Assembly (NCBI GenBank): GCA_000310025.1
Contig: FN649736.1
Span: 1,877,773 to 1,891,138 of the forward strand
Direction of reading: 5' to 3'
Source: Ectocarpus siliculosus
Taxonomy: Eukaryota; Sar; Phaeophyceae; Ectocarpales; Ectocarpaceae
DNA length: 13,366 nucleotides
Shown: positions 10,501-13,366 of the stretch, piece after piece
Layout of the letters: each line of letters opens with the position of its first letter
How positions within the stretch are numbered: the stretch's first letter is position 1
Notes under the pieces: generated by a model
Databases searched by the model: none
Told to the model about the DNA's origin: nothing
Seen by the model: only the letters and a program-made list of their open reading frames with translations
Position numbers and translations under genes: made by a program

Positions 10501-12863
10501 CTGTGGCTCAAACCACCCCCGGTGACCACGACACCGTTCCCGTCACCATGCCGGAAACCTCACCCGTCAATGCCACCTTTTCTCCTCCGACAAGTGTTTA
10601 CCAACAGCCACATGCTGCCGTTCATGCCCCGGGCGGCGCATCCAAACGAAAACTTTTCTTACACACACCCGCTCTCCTCTTTTTCAGGAGTTCCAAAAGT
10701 GTGGCGCTTTTCCGAAACCCCGGGGCTGCTGGCCTTGCTCGCGAAGGCGCTGGTCAGGACCATGTGGGACGCGGGGTGCCGCGGCTGCGGGCGCGAGGGG
10801 GGGAGGGAGGCGGTCATCGCGGCCCAGCAGCCGGGCCCCCGGGGGGCGGCCCGCGGCGAGAACGCCTTCCTTGAGCACGACATTACCAACCACCGGAGAT
10901 TCGTGCACGTGTTCAGGGACCTGGAGTACGCTCTGCAGGTGCGTTCCATTCCGTTCCATTCCGTTCCGTTCCGCCACCCATATGCCCGCGGCCCTTAGGG
11001 GGGGGTATATTTGTTGTTGTTGTGCGTTTTTTTTGTGTGAAAATTGTATGTGTGCGTCTTGATTTTTTTGTTGTTGCTTGTTAGCATCCACCGCGCTTGC
11101 ATGTGTGTGTGTGTGTTTTTTTTGTTATTAGCATCGACCGCGCTAACCGGCTGACCAATGAAAATACGTCAGTCTCAGTGCGGTTGAAAACACAAAAACA
11201 CTTCCAAATGCCATGAACTGGGACCCCGTGAAGGGGCTTGTGTGTTTGTGTGTGATCGTGTGTGTGTTTGTGTGTTTTTTGACACGCTCGGAAATAGAAA
11301 TTTGCTCCACAAGGCGTCTACTTCAGTGTATCTGCTGTCCCTTGTCCACGGTGCATTGGACGCAGGTGTACGAAGTCCAGAGTTATCTATGATGACAACA
11401 CACAGCATTTTCGGTGAACCGAAGCTTTGGCTCTTTTTTCACATGTTTTTGCTTGGCCTGAGTGCGCGTCTCTTTTCAGAACCCCGGTTGCAGTTGTTCA
11501 ATCTCGGTTGTGCCAAGGAACCTGGACTCCCCTCCCTAACGTATGTCCGGCAAGTGTTGGGTGTTCGCACATTCGTCGATCAGTTCACATGGCCACTATC
11601 TCCAGAGATAAAAGAGAGAGATAAGAGATTGAGAGAGATGGAGCAAGATAGAAAGAGAGGGAGACAGCTGCATATTCCGCCGCCCCCTGTTTATGGATTT
11701 GTGCTTGGCCGCGCTTGCGTGTGTGCGGGTGTGTGGCCACGCGTCGGAGCCCTACCCCCCCCCCCCCCCCCCAGGAAGAACCCCCCCGGGGTCCTCCAAA
11801 CATGGGTCAACCTTTCGAATTTTACAGCCTCCACCGGGAGGGAATTTCTAACCCGGAAAAAAATAAAAAAAAAATCCCCAGGGGGCTGGGATGGGATTTC
11901 CCTACCCTGGACAACAACAATAAAAACAGCCGCCCCAACCAAAAACTCTCGCTGGAAAAGACATCTCGGCCGGCCCCCTTTCCAACATTATATATTCCCC
12001 CCCCCCCCCCCCCCAAAAACCGCTGTTCATGAATGAACCAAAAAGGTCCCCCCCCCCCCCCCCCCCTTTTTCCCCCTTGGGAAGGCCCCGGCCCCCCCTT
12101 AAAGGGGGCCCCCCCCCGGGGGAATCCGGGGCCGGGGTTGGGACACTACCCCAGGGGGGCCAAGGGGGCTTTTGGCGCGGCGTAAATGGGCCCCGGGGAA
12201 AGGAGCCCCACAAAAGAAAAAAAAAAAATTTTTTTTTTTTGGGAAAACAGGGGAATTTTTTTGTGGGGGGAAGGTTAAGGGGGGGGGTTCTTTATTTCTC
12301 CCCGGGCGCTTGTTTGGGGGAGCCCCAATTTTCCCGGCCCGGGGTTTTTTTGGGGGGAAGACCCGGACCGGGGGGCCCCCCCCCCCCCCCCCCCCCCACC
12401 TTTGCAACGATTTTCCTACCCCGGCGCCCCCCCCCTACCCCCCGAAACGCAGAACGTCCGGTGGATCGGGTCGCACATCGAGTACGAGTCCCGGAGGTTC
12501 TACGGGGCGTTCGGCCTGTCCTTCTCCCTGGCCAGCGTCACCGACGCCCTCGTCGACCGCGCCCTCCGCAAGGCCTCCCCGAACAACGCCGCCACCGCCG
12601 CCGCCGCCGCCGCGGCCGCCGGTACTACTACTATTACTACTGAGATGGCTGATGGGGGGGCAGCAGCGCAGGGAGGGGGCTCTTCTGCTGCCCCTTCTTC
12701 TTTGTCTTGGGCTCCTACATCTGATGATGGTGGGTCTACTTTTTCTTCGCGAAAACAGCTGTCGTCGTCGCTGGTGGGAGGGGGTTCCGGGGAATGGGCG
12801 GAGGAGAGCAGGAGGGTGGAGGCCGGGGAGGTGCTCTCGAGGCGGGGGCTCGCGGCGCTCAAG
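1450..12863 (+). CDS. UBR1: UBR1/UBR2-like N-recognin E3 ubiquitin ligase (multi-exon, 3' end outside the window)
   Basis: This cytosolic or nuclear E3 ligase recognises destabilising N-terminal residues and ubiquitinates the substrate through a RING domain in the Arg/N-degron pathway. Ten exons joined in phase give about 902 residues: N-terminal helical region (1-147), UBR box (about 148-215), ClpS-like domain (about 342-391), then the helical region that follows in UBR1/UBR2. The UBR box ligands have the family spacing C-x12-C-x2-C-x5-C-x2-C-x2-C-x5-H-x2-H-x12-C-x-C-x11-C-x2-H, split between exons 3 and 4. ClpS is shown by VHNDDVHTFEYVI, continuing across an intron into ALTQEVDDNGMANVL. Later family blocks include ESIFGFSVQTFTTPSLVRLL, NHRRFVHVFRDLEYALQ and SHIEYES. 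Family proteins are about 1750-2000 residues, so roughly half is here. One exon is damaged, and Ala/Gly/Glu-rich inserts are unusually long. A UBR1/UBR2 ortholog is favoured over UBR4/5 types, which lack ClpS. Confidence 0.92.
1571..3086 (+). other. UBR intron 1
   Basis: A 1516-bp intron inferred from exon phase. It holds CTG/TTG microsatellite sequence around 1890-1920, the fold-back element, and the duplicated 3' splice-site region. The ORF at 2241-2504 is produced by one arm and the loop of the fold-back and is not needed for the protein. Confidence 0.55.
2126..2520. repeat. Fold-back (long imperfect inverted repeat) in intron 1
   Basis: Sequence on the left (about 2140-2280) reappears as its reverse complement on the right (about 2345-2515) around a central loop near 2290-2340. 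A 16-base exact block, AGGCAACGCGGATCGA at 2226-2241, is matched by its complement at 2397-2412. Other paired blocks are TCGAGACAGAAAAC (about 2193-2206 against about 2441-2454) and ACCGATCATC...GCGGGAATA (about 2142-2167 against about 2490-2513). Estimated arm identity is about 70-80%. It could be an old fold-back transposon or a long intronic hairpin; no clear target duplication is seen. Confidence 0.7.
2867..3090. repeat. Tandem duplication including the intron 1 acceptor
   Basis: Two units of about 105-118 bases lie in direct order: 2867-2970 and 2983-3090. Both contain AAGCC.ATCCCAG.GCGCCCAATCG near the start, GCCTTCTTTCCCT in the middle, and end in a C-run followed by CAGATC. Thus a complete polypyrimidine-AG acceptor exists twice (AG at 2965-2966 and at 3085-3086). 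Only the second leads to an open UBR exon; using the first gives a stop at 3023-3025. Confidence 0.8.
3087..3231 (+). CDS. UBR1: UBR gene exon 2 (N-terminal conserved region)
   Basis: Entered after a long C/T tract ending CCCCCCCAG. Encodes about 48 residues including WLCCLGEPETTLRSL, which corresponds to the block just before the UBR box in animal UBR1/UBR2 (a Trp/Phe-Gly-Glu-Asp-Pro segment followed by a short Leu helix). The donor is CAG|GTAAAA, leaving two bases (AG). There is no Met-initiated ORF of useful length, so the exon is easily missed. The nearest upstream copy of the acceptor (AG at 2965-2966) lies in a tandem duplicate and would lead to an early stop. Confidence 0.75.
3232..3969 (+). 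other. UBR intron 2
   Basis: A 738-bp intron. It begins with a GGGGGT repeat (3266-3291), followed by the first tRNA-like repeat copy. The rest (3380-3960) is unique-looking, with a T-run at about 3732-3741 and no recognisable coding exon. A 148-codon ORF crosses most of it but has no family features. Confidence 0.7.
3291..3372 (+). repeat. tRNA-like dispersed repeat, copy A
   Basis: Shares about 70 bases with copy B at 12886-12975: GTACTC, then GTGCAT, a D-arm-like TTAGACCATT and GACC, a short stem-loop, then GGACGGAGCA. In this copy the stem is CGTCCT/AGGACG closing a four-base loop. The order (D-arm-like block, internal hairpin, T-arm-like end) resembles a degenerate tRNA or a tRNA-derived SINE head. 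It is too diverged to be a functional tRNA gene. Confidence 0.5.
3970..4261 (+). CDS. UBR1: UBR gene exon 3 (first two thirds of the UBR box)
   Basis: Encodes a basic then Asn/Asp-rich linker, followed by GRVCGYVFKRGDIAWNC and the next zinc ligands down to SDHTGHP. This supplies eight of the UBR-box ligands (six Cys, two His). The donor CCCG|GTAAGA falls exactly at a codon boundary. The acceptor is uncertain: AG at 3968-3969 after CTTTTATTCCT and AG at 3980-3981 both give the right phase and differ by four residues; I chose the first for its pyrimidine tract. The acidic N/D stretch (about 4075-4130) comes from repetitive AAC/GAC codons. Confidence 0.9.
4262..5026 (+). other. UBR intron 3
   Basis: A 765-bp intron with good ends (GTAAGA and AACCAG), separating the two parts of the UBR box. 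It contains an 18-bp perfect palindrome near its 5' end. I see no gene or insertion in the remainder, though it is richer in A/T and T-runs than the exons. Confidence 0.85.
4314..4331. repeat. 18-bp perfect palindrome
   Basis: TTTCACACTAGTGTGAAA reads the same on both strands. It lies 52 bases into intron 3. It may be a binding site for a dimeric protein or chance; nothing else nearby supports a function. Confidence 0.5.
5027..5185 (+). CDS. UBR1: UBR gene exon 4 (end of the UBR box)
   Basis: Starts in phase after AACCAG and reads VYFHRTAPGGCCDCGDEEAW, then GCCSRH. This completes the UBR box, including the CDCGD..AW motif that lines the type 1 (Arg/Lys/His) degron pocket. A Gly-rich linker and LPTDFQ follow, like the LPxxL segment after the box in homologs. 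No good GT donor gives the phase-0 junction required by the next exon. The best junction is TTTCAG|GCGAGG, a GC donor. The zinc-ligand part is certain; the 3' boundary is not. Confidence 0.85.
5186..6040 (+). other. UBR intron 4
   Basis: An 855-bp intron that is GT/TTG-rich in its first 200 bases and pyrimidine-rich around 5485-5700. It contains a MITE and ends with a T-run and CTCTCTTCTCAG. It appears to use a GC donor. Confidence 0.6.
5728..5948. mobile_element. MITE with 55-bp terminal inverted repeats
   Basis: Bases 5728-5782 and the reverse complement of 5894-5948 agree at 53 of 55 positions, starting TACCGTATATGAC and ending AAAGCTCGATT. The total length of 221 bp, no coding capacity, and TA at both outer ends fit a non-autonomous Tc1/mariner-like element with a TA target duplication, although I cannot confirm the superfamily. 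The interior (5783-5893) is unrelated to the arms apart from a small hairpin GCCG..TTTTCGGC. High arm identity suggests a fairly recent insertion. Confidence 0.85.
6041..6436 (+). CDS. UBR1: UBR gene exon 5 (low-complexity insert and first half of the ClpS-like domain)
   Basis: Entered after a T-run and CTCTCTTCTCAG. It opens with a hydrophobic helix (AVARIVVRGVVLFLAGV) matching the helix after LPxxL in UBR1, then about 75 residues of Ser/Pro/Thr, poly-Ala (GCC repeat) and poly-Gly (GGA repeat), then VRVHNDDVHTFEYVI. That last motif is the ClpS Asn-Asp-Asp/Glu region, which contacts the alpha-amino group and bulky hydrophobic type 2 N-degrons. The donor CAC AAC|GTGAGA is at a codon boundary, inside the ClpS fold. 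Confidence 0.92.
6437..6993 (+). other. UBR intron 5
   Basis: A 557-bp intron splitting the ClpS-like domain. It contains a C-rich tract (about 6898-6950) serving the acceptor. I see no other element. An ATG-led ORF at 6961 runs into exon 6 but starts in the intron. Confidence 0.8.
6994..7117 (+). CDS. UBR1: UBR gene exon 6 (second half of the ClpS-like domain)
   Basis: Starts after CAACCAG in phase with exon 5 and encodes AAALTQEVDDNGMANVL, the C-terminal helix and strand of the ClpS-like domain (family pattern A..LT..VD..G.A.V), followed by a basic, Leu-rich helix ending at LLPSIC. The donor is TTTGTG|GTGAGG, leaving one base (G). The donor region is present again about 96 bases downstream in a tandem duplicate. 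The acceptor has only a modest pyrimidine tract, but other in-range AGs give stops or the wrong phase. Confidence 0.85.
7094..7262. repeat. Tandem duplication spanning the exon 6 donor
   Basis: Unit 1 (7094-7189) holds the last 24 bases of exon 6 plus the start of intron 6. Unit 2 (7190 to about 7262) repeats it: both start GCCAACTGTTGCCTTCT, continue with TTTGT and TGAGGGAGGG, include a GTT-rich patch, and end TTATTTT(T)GTGGTCT. In unit 2 the donor GTG|GTGAGG has become GTATTGAGG. Unit 2 lacks part of the GTT microsatellite present in unit 1. Confidence 0.8.
7118..7596 (+). other. UBR intron 6
   Basis: A 479-bp intron. The first third is the duplicated donor region with a GTT/GGT microsatellite (7139-7180). 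The middle is unique. The end is a TCTG/CTGC tetranucleotide tract before the acceptor. Confidence 0.8.
7498..7546 (+). repeat. (CTGT)n/(CTGC)n tetranucleotide microsatellite acting as pyrimidine tract
   Basis: Repeats of CTGT followed by CTGC precede the exon 7 acceptor by about 50 bases with no AG in between. The repeat seems to supply the polypyrimidine tract, so its length could affect splicing. Confidence 0.8.
7597..8249 (+). CDS. UBR1: UBR gene exon 7 (helical region after ClpS, with large low-complexity insert)
   Basis: The acceptor GGGAAG is the first AG after the CTGT/CTGC tetranucleotide tract, and its phase matches exon 6. It starts with SAHVEMENRGLALLSWLGLL, corresponding to the HxE...H/N...W segment of UBR1/UBR2. 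A roughly 110-residue insert follows, rich in Pro, Ala, Gly and Glu and including a poly-Gly run from GGA codons at about 7880-7915. Conserved sequence resumes (DPMLAKPLRLSLHGLLMRLL, then FKRDFALAFARLYE), matching the animal block that ends in a Phe-rich helix and Tyr. The donor GAG|GTGTGT is at a codon boundary. Confidence 0.88.
9204..9305 (+). repeat. CAA/CAC/CAG trinucleotide microsatellite
   Basis: A compound repeat: ACAACG, CAACAA, ACCACC, CAACAA and CAGCAG blocks in sequence, interrupted by an A-run. Located in intron 7. Confidence 0.9.
9336..9353 (+). repeat. (TC)n microsatellite
   Basis: An uninterrupted TC dinucleotide run about 30 bases before the exon 8 acceptor, forming part of its pyrimidine tract. 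Confidence 0.9.
9381..9534 (+). CDS. UBR1: UBR gene exon 8 (SIFGFSVQTFTTPSLVR block)
   Basis: Entered in phase after a CA-rich and CT-rich tract ending CCGTCCAG. Encodes YLNSLYCKG, then ESIFGFSVQTFTTPSLVRLL, one of the most recognisable blocks of UBR1-family proteins (D..S...LSVQ.FTVP.L.R.L). The donor ATG|GTCAGT leaves one base (G). A near copy of the sequence around this donor occurs at about 10108-10128 within the following intron. Confidence 0.92.
9657..9972 (-). mobile_element. Probable tRNA-derived SINE, antisense to the UBR gene
   Basis: Read on the minus strand, a tRNA-like head (9899-9972) with both RNA polymerase III promoter boxes is followed by about 225 bases of unrelated body and a 17-base A-run (T-run at 9657-9673 on the plus strand). 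This head-body-poly(A) layout and length of about 316 bp fit a SINE. I could not find clear target-site duplications, so the outer limits, and even the link between the head and the A-run, are inferred. Confidence 0.55.
9899..9972 (-). tRNA. tRNA-like sequence with intact A and B boxes (likely pseudo-tRNA or SINE head)
   Basis: On the minus strand, TGGTCTAGTTGG (9953-9964) fits the A box and GGTTCGAATCC (9910-9920) fits the B box exactly. They are 32 bases apart in a 74-base unit whose ends CGCC/GGCG can pair. The inner acceptor pairs, anticodon stem and part of the T stem do not pair well, and no anticodon loop of seven is clear. It is therefore probably not a working tRNA. Confidence 0.55.
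10688..10938 (+). CDS. UBR1: UBR gene exon 9 (HRRFVHVFRDLEYALQ block)
   Basis: Entered after CTCTTTTTCAG; its first two bases complete a Gly codon with exon 8. It encodes a helical stretch (ETPGLLALLAKALVRTMWDAG), a short Arg/Gly-rich insert, then NHRRFVHVFRDLEYALQ, equivalent to the R.....I..DL.Y.L block of UBR1/UBR2. The donor CTGCAG|GTGCGT is at a codon boundary. The frame is also open upstream for about 290 bases, but that sequence is Pro/Thr-rich, unconserved and separated by a strong pyrimidine-AG. Confidence 0.9.
10943..10974 (+). repeat. (GTTCC/ATTCC)n pentanucleotide microsatellite
   Basis: About six tandem pentamers of GTTCC or ATTCC start a few bases after the exon 9 donor. Simple repeat in intron sequence. 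Confidence 0.9.
11081..11144 (+). repeat. Short tandem duplication around TTAGCATC.ACCGCGCT
   Basis: The 17-base block TTAGCATC(C/G)ACCGCGCT occurs at 11081-11097 and again at 11128-11144, separated by a GT run and a T-run, suggesting local duplication. Confidence 0.75.
11239..11280 (+). repeat. GT-rich microsatellite
   Basis: An interrupted (TG)n with TTTG units and a final T-run. Confidence 0.85.
11603..11664 (+). repeat. AG-rich (GAGA) tract
   Basis: A purine-rich run of GAGA/GATA units on the plus strand, about 110 bases upstream of the C-run before exon 10. Confidence 0.85.
11753..12450. other. Low-quality, homopolymer-inflated sequence
   Basis: All four bases occur in inflated runs (C-runs of 14-20, A-runs next to T-runs, G-runs of 6-9, runs of three and four almost everywhere). 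This differs sharply from the flanks and resembles the tail of a poorly resolved Sanger trace. Clean sequence returns at about 12445, immediately before exon 11. ORFs in this zone (poly-Pro, poly-Gly, Lys-Phe runs) are meaningless. Confidence 0.8.
11775..11860 (+). pseudogene. UBR1: Probable UBR gene exon 10, corrupted by poor sequence
   Basis: Between exons 9 and 11, homologs carry some 35-45 residues (a Trp, a Leu/Phe-rich helix and an LQGM-like motif) that are absent from the clean exons. Just after a C-run and CAG at 11773-11774, one frame gives VLQTWVNL and another gives RILQPPPGGNF, then Asn-Pro. This is the order expected for that helix if base insertions or deletions shift the frame. 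The sequence lies at the start of a badly called zone, so I read it as a genuine exon damaged by sequencing rather than a true pseudogene. Boundaries are approximate. Confidence 0.4.
12453..12863 (+). CDS. UBR1: UBR gene exon 11 (SHIEYES block, last exon in the window)
   Basis: Starts after ACGCAG at a codon boundary and encodes VRWIGSHIEYESRRFYGAF, matching the GQHIE.....W..AF block of UBR1/UBR2, then a helix and an Ala/Thr/Gly/Ser-rich insert built on GCC and ACT/ATT codons. It ends RRGLAALK at donor AAG|GTGGGA on a codon boundary; reading on gives a stop at 12870-12872. Since family proteins continue for about a thousand more residues, the gene goes on past the window. Confidence 0.88.
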
Positions 12864-13351
12864 GTGGGATGAGGGGGGGGGGGTTGTACTCATAGTCGTG
12901 CATGCCGTAGTCGTTAGACCATTGACCTCGCATCCCTGCAAAGCCGGGACGGAGCACGCCGGGTTCTCACCGGACCAGGCTCTCACATCACCAAGCGCGA
13001 AGCGCCGTGAGGTATTCGGCGAGTCGCATGAAGGGTGAGCTGCATCCTGCTAAGGGTGTTCGGCATCTTGTGCTTACTTCCTTGCTTACGGATGACAGCT
13101 GCGCATGACTTAATTTATTTTCTGGTGCTTTCACTTCCAGAGACAGTTGTAAGCACTGTGTAACTGCCTCGAGGGTGCTTGACCATTTTAACACAACGTG
13201 GTGCGATCATCCCCCGTTGCGCGGAGTGAGGTTTCTCCACCCCGCACAACATGATCTACTCGACCACCATTATGGCTACCGCCAAAAAAAAAACAGAGGT
13301 AAAAAAAAAAAACGGTAACCTGGCTGCCGAGTTCACGAAGTGAATTGGCTT
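12864..13351 (+). other. Intron after exon 11, no further exon recognised
   Basis: Starts with GTGGGATGAG and a G-run, followed by tRNA-like repeat copy B. A good-looking acceptor (TTTCACTTCCAG, AG at 13139-13140) leads to a stop within four codons in the needed phase. Two A-runs (13284-13293 and 13302-13313) precede the vector-like end. No exon is supported. Confidence 0.6.
12886..12975 (+). repeat. tRNA-like dispersed repeat, copy B
   Basis: Homologous to copy A at 3291-3372. It shares GTACTC, GTGCAT, CGTTAGACCATT, GACC, CGCATCCC/GGGACGGAGCA. Compared with copy A, the internal stem changes TCCT/AGGA to TCCC/GGGA, keeping pairing. It ends with CCGG-GTTCTCA-CCGG, which looks like a T-arm with a seven-base loop. 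Likely a tRNA-derived repeat family; not a functional tRNA. Confidence 0.5.
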
Positions 13352-13366
13352 GTTTTACAACGTCGT
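13352..13366 (+). other. Vector-like end (lacZ-alpha match)
   Basis: The last 15 bases, GTTTTACAACGTCGT, are identical to the lacZ-alpha segment beside the cloning site in pUC/pBluescript-type vectors. The preceding AATTGGC resembles the AATTCACTGGC that comes before it there, with gaps. This is almost certainly untrimmed cloning vector, so the contig ends here artificially. Confidence 0.8.

Larger units (their letters stand above)
9535..10687 (+). other. UBR intron 8
   Basis: A 1153-bp intron. It contains the SINE-like insertion at 9657-9972, a long T/C run at 10178-10198, and unique sequence up to a CTCTTTTTCAG acceptor. The stretch 10399-10687 is open in the frame of exon 9 but shows no conserved residues. 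Confidence 0.8.
10939..11774 (+). other. UBR intron 9
   Basis: An 836-bp interval between exon 9 and the damaged exon 10, full of simple repeats: the GTTCC pentamer, GT runs, and a purine AGAG tract. A long ORF (11242-12036) crosses it but lacks conserved features. The 3' end is a C-run and AG. Confidence 0.5.

Noticed and set aside
11242-12036. 264-codon plus-strand ORF across intron 9 and the low-quality zone
   Set aside because: It is built from GT repeats, an AG tract and homopolymer runs, has no family motif, and runs into badly called sequence. It does not fit the UBR reading phase.
12172-13038. 288-codon plus-strand ORF with Lys/Phe, Pro and Arg/Ser runs
   Set aside because: It begins in the badly called zone and overlaps UBR exon 11 in another frame; the composition is an artefact of homopolymers and GCC repeats.
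13141-13230. Possible next exon after TTTCACTTCCAG
   Set aside because: In the phase left by exon 11 it stops after three codons, and other frames show no UBR-like residues.
1-13366. A new multi-gene system such as a defence island, toxin-antitoxin pair or biosynthetic cluster
   Set aside because: Nearly all supported coding sequence belongs to one spliced eukaryotic gene. No second confident gene, operon layout or bacterial signal is present.

Overview
This window looks like nuclear DNA from an intron-rich, GC-balanced eukaryote. The style resembles a brown alga or related stramenopile: short exons, introns mostly of 0.5-1.5 kb with long pyrimidine tracts before AG, abundant CAG/CTG and GGA/GCC microsatellites, and intronic SINE-like and MITE-like insertions. 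The organism call is an inference. No operon, ribosome binding site, CRISPR array or bacterial gene is visible. The window seems to be a whole Sanger-era contig: it opens in a poly-C run, has a badly called stretch near 11.75-12.45 kb, and its last 15 bases match lacZ-alpha vector sequence.

The main content is the 5' part of one large plus-strand gene (about 1450 to 12863, continuing beyond the right edge). It encodes a UBR1/UBR2-type N-recognin, the E3 ubiquitin ligase of the Arg/N-degron pathway. I could chain ten exons (1450-1570, 3087-3231, about 3970-4261, 5027-5185, 6041-6436, 6994-7117, 7597-8249, 9381-9534, 10688-10938, 12453-12863) whose splice phases all agree, for about 902 residues. 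They hold the conserved N-terminal region, a complete UBR box with canonical zinc-ligand spacing, a ClpS-like domain split by an intron, and the helical region that follows. An eleventh exon seems to lie damaged at about 11775-11860. The RING domain and C-terminal domain lie beyond the window.

To the left, on the minus strand, is a possible divergent gene for a secreted or membrane protein (349-936). The interval 937-1449 would then be a shared promoter region.

The introns hold most of the unexpected structure: a fold-back element of about 390 bp (intron 1), a tandem duplication of a 3' splice site (end of intron 1), two copies of a tRNA-like repeat (intron 2 and after the last exon), a 221-bp MITE with almost perfect 55-bp terminal inverted repeats (intron 4), a tandem duplication of a 5' splice site (start of intron 6), and a SINE-like insertion with a tRNA-like head and poly(A) tail in antisense (intron 8). 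I see no evidence of a new multi-gene system. The novelty here is in gene structure and repeat biology.
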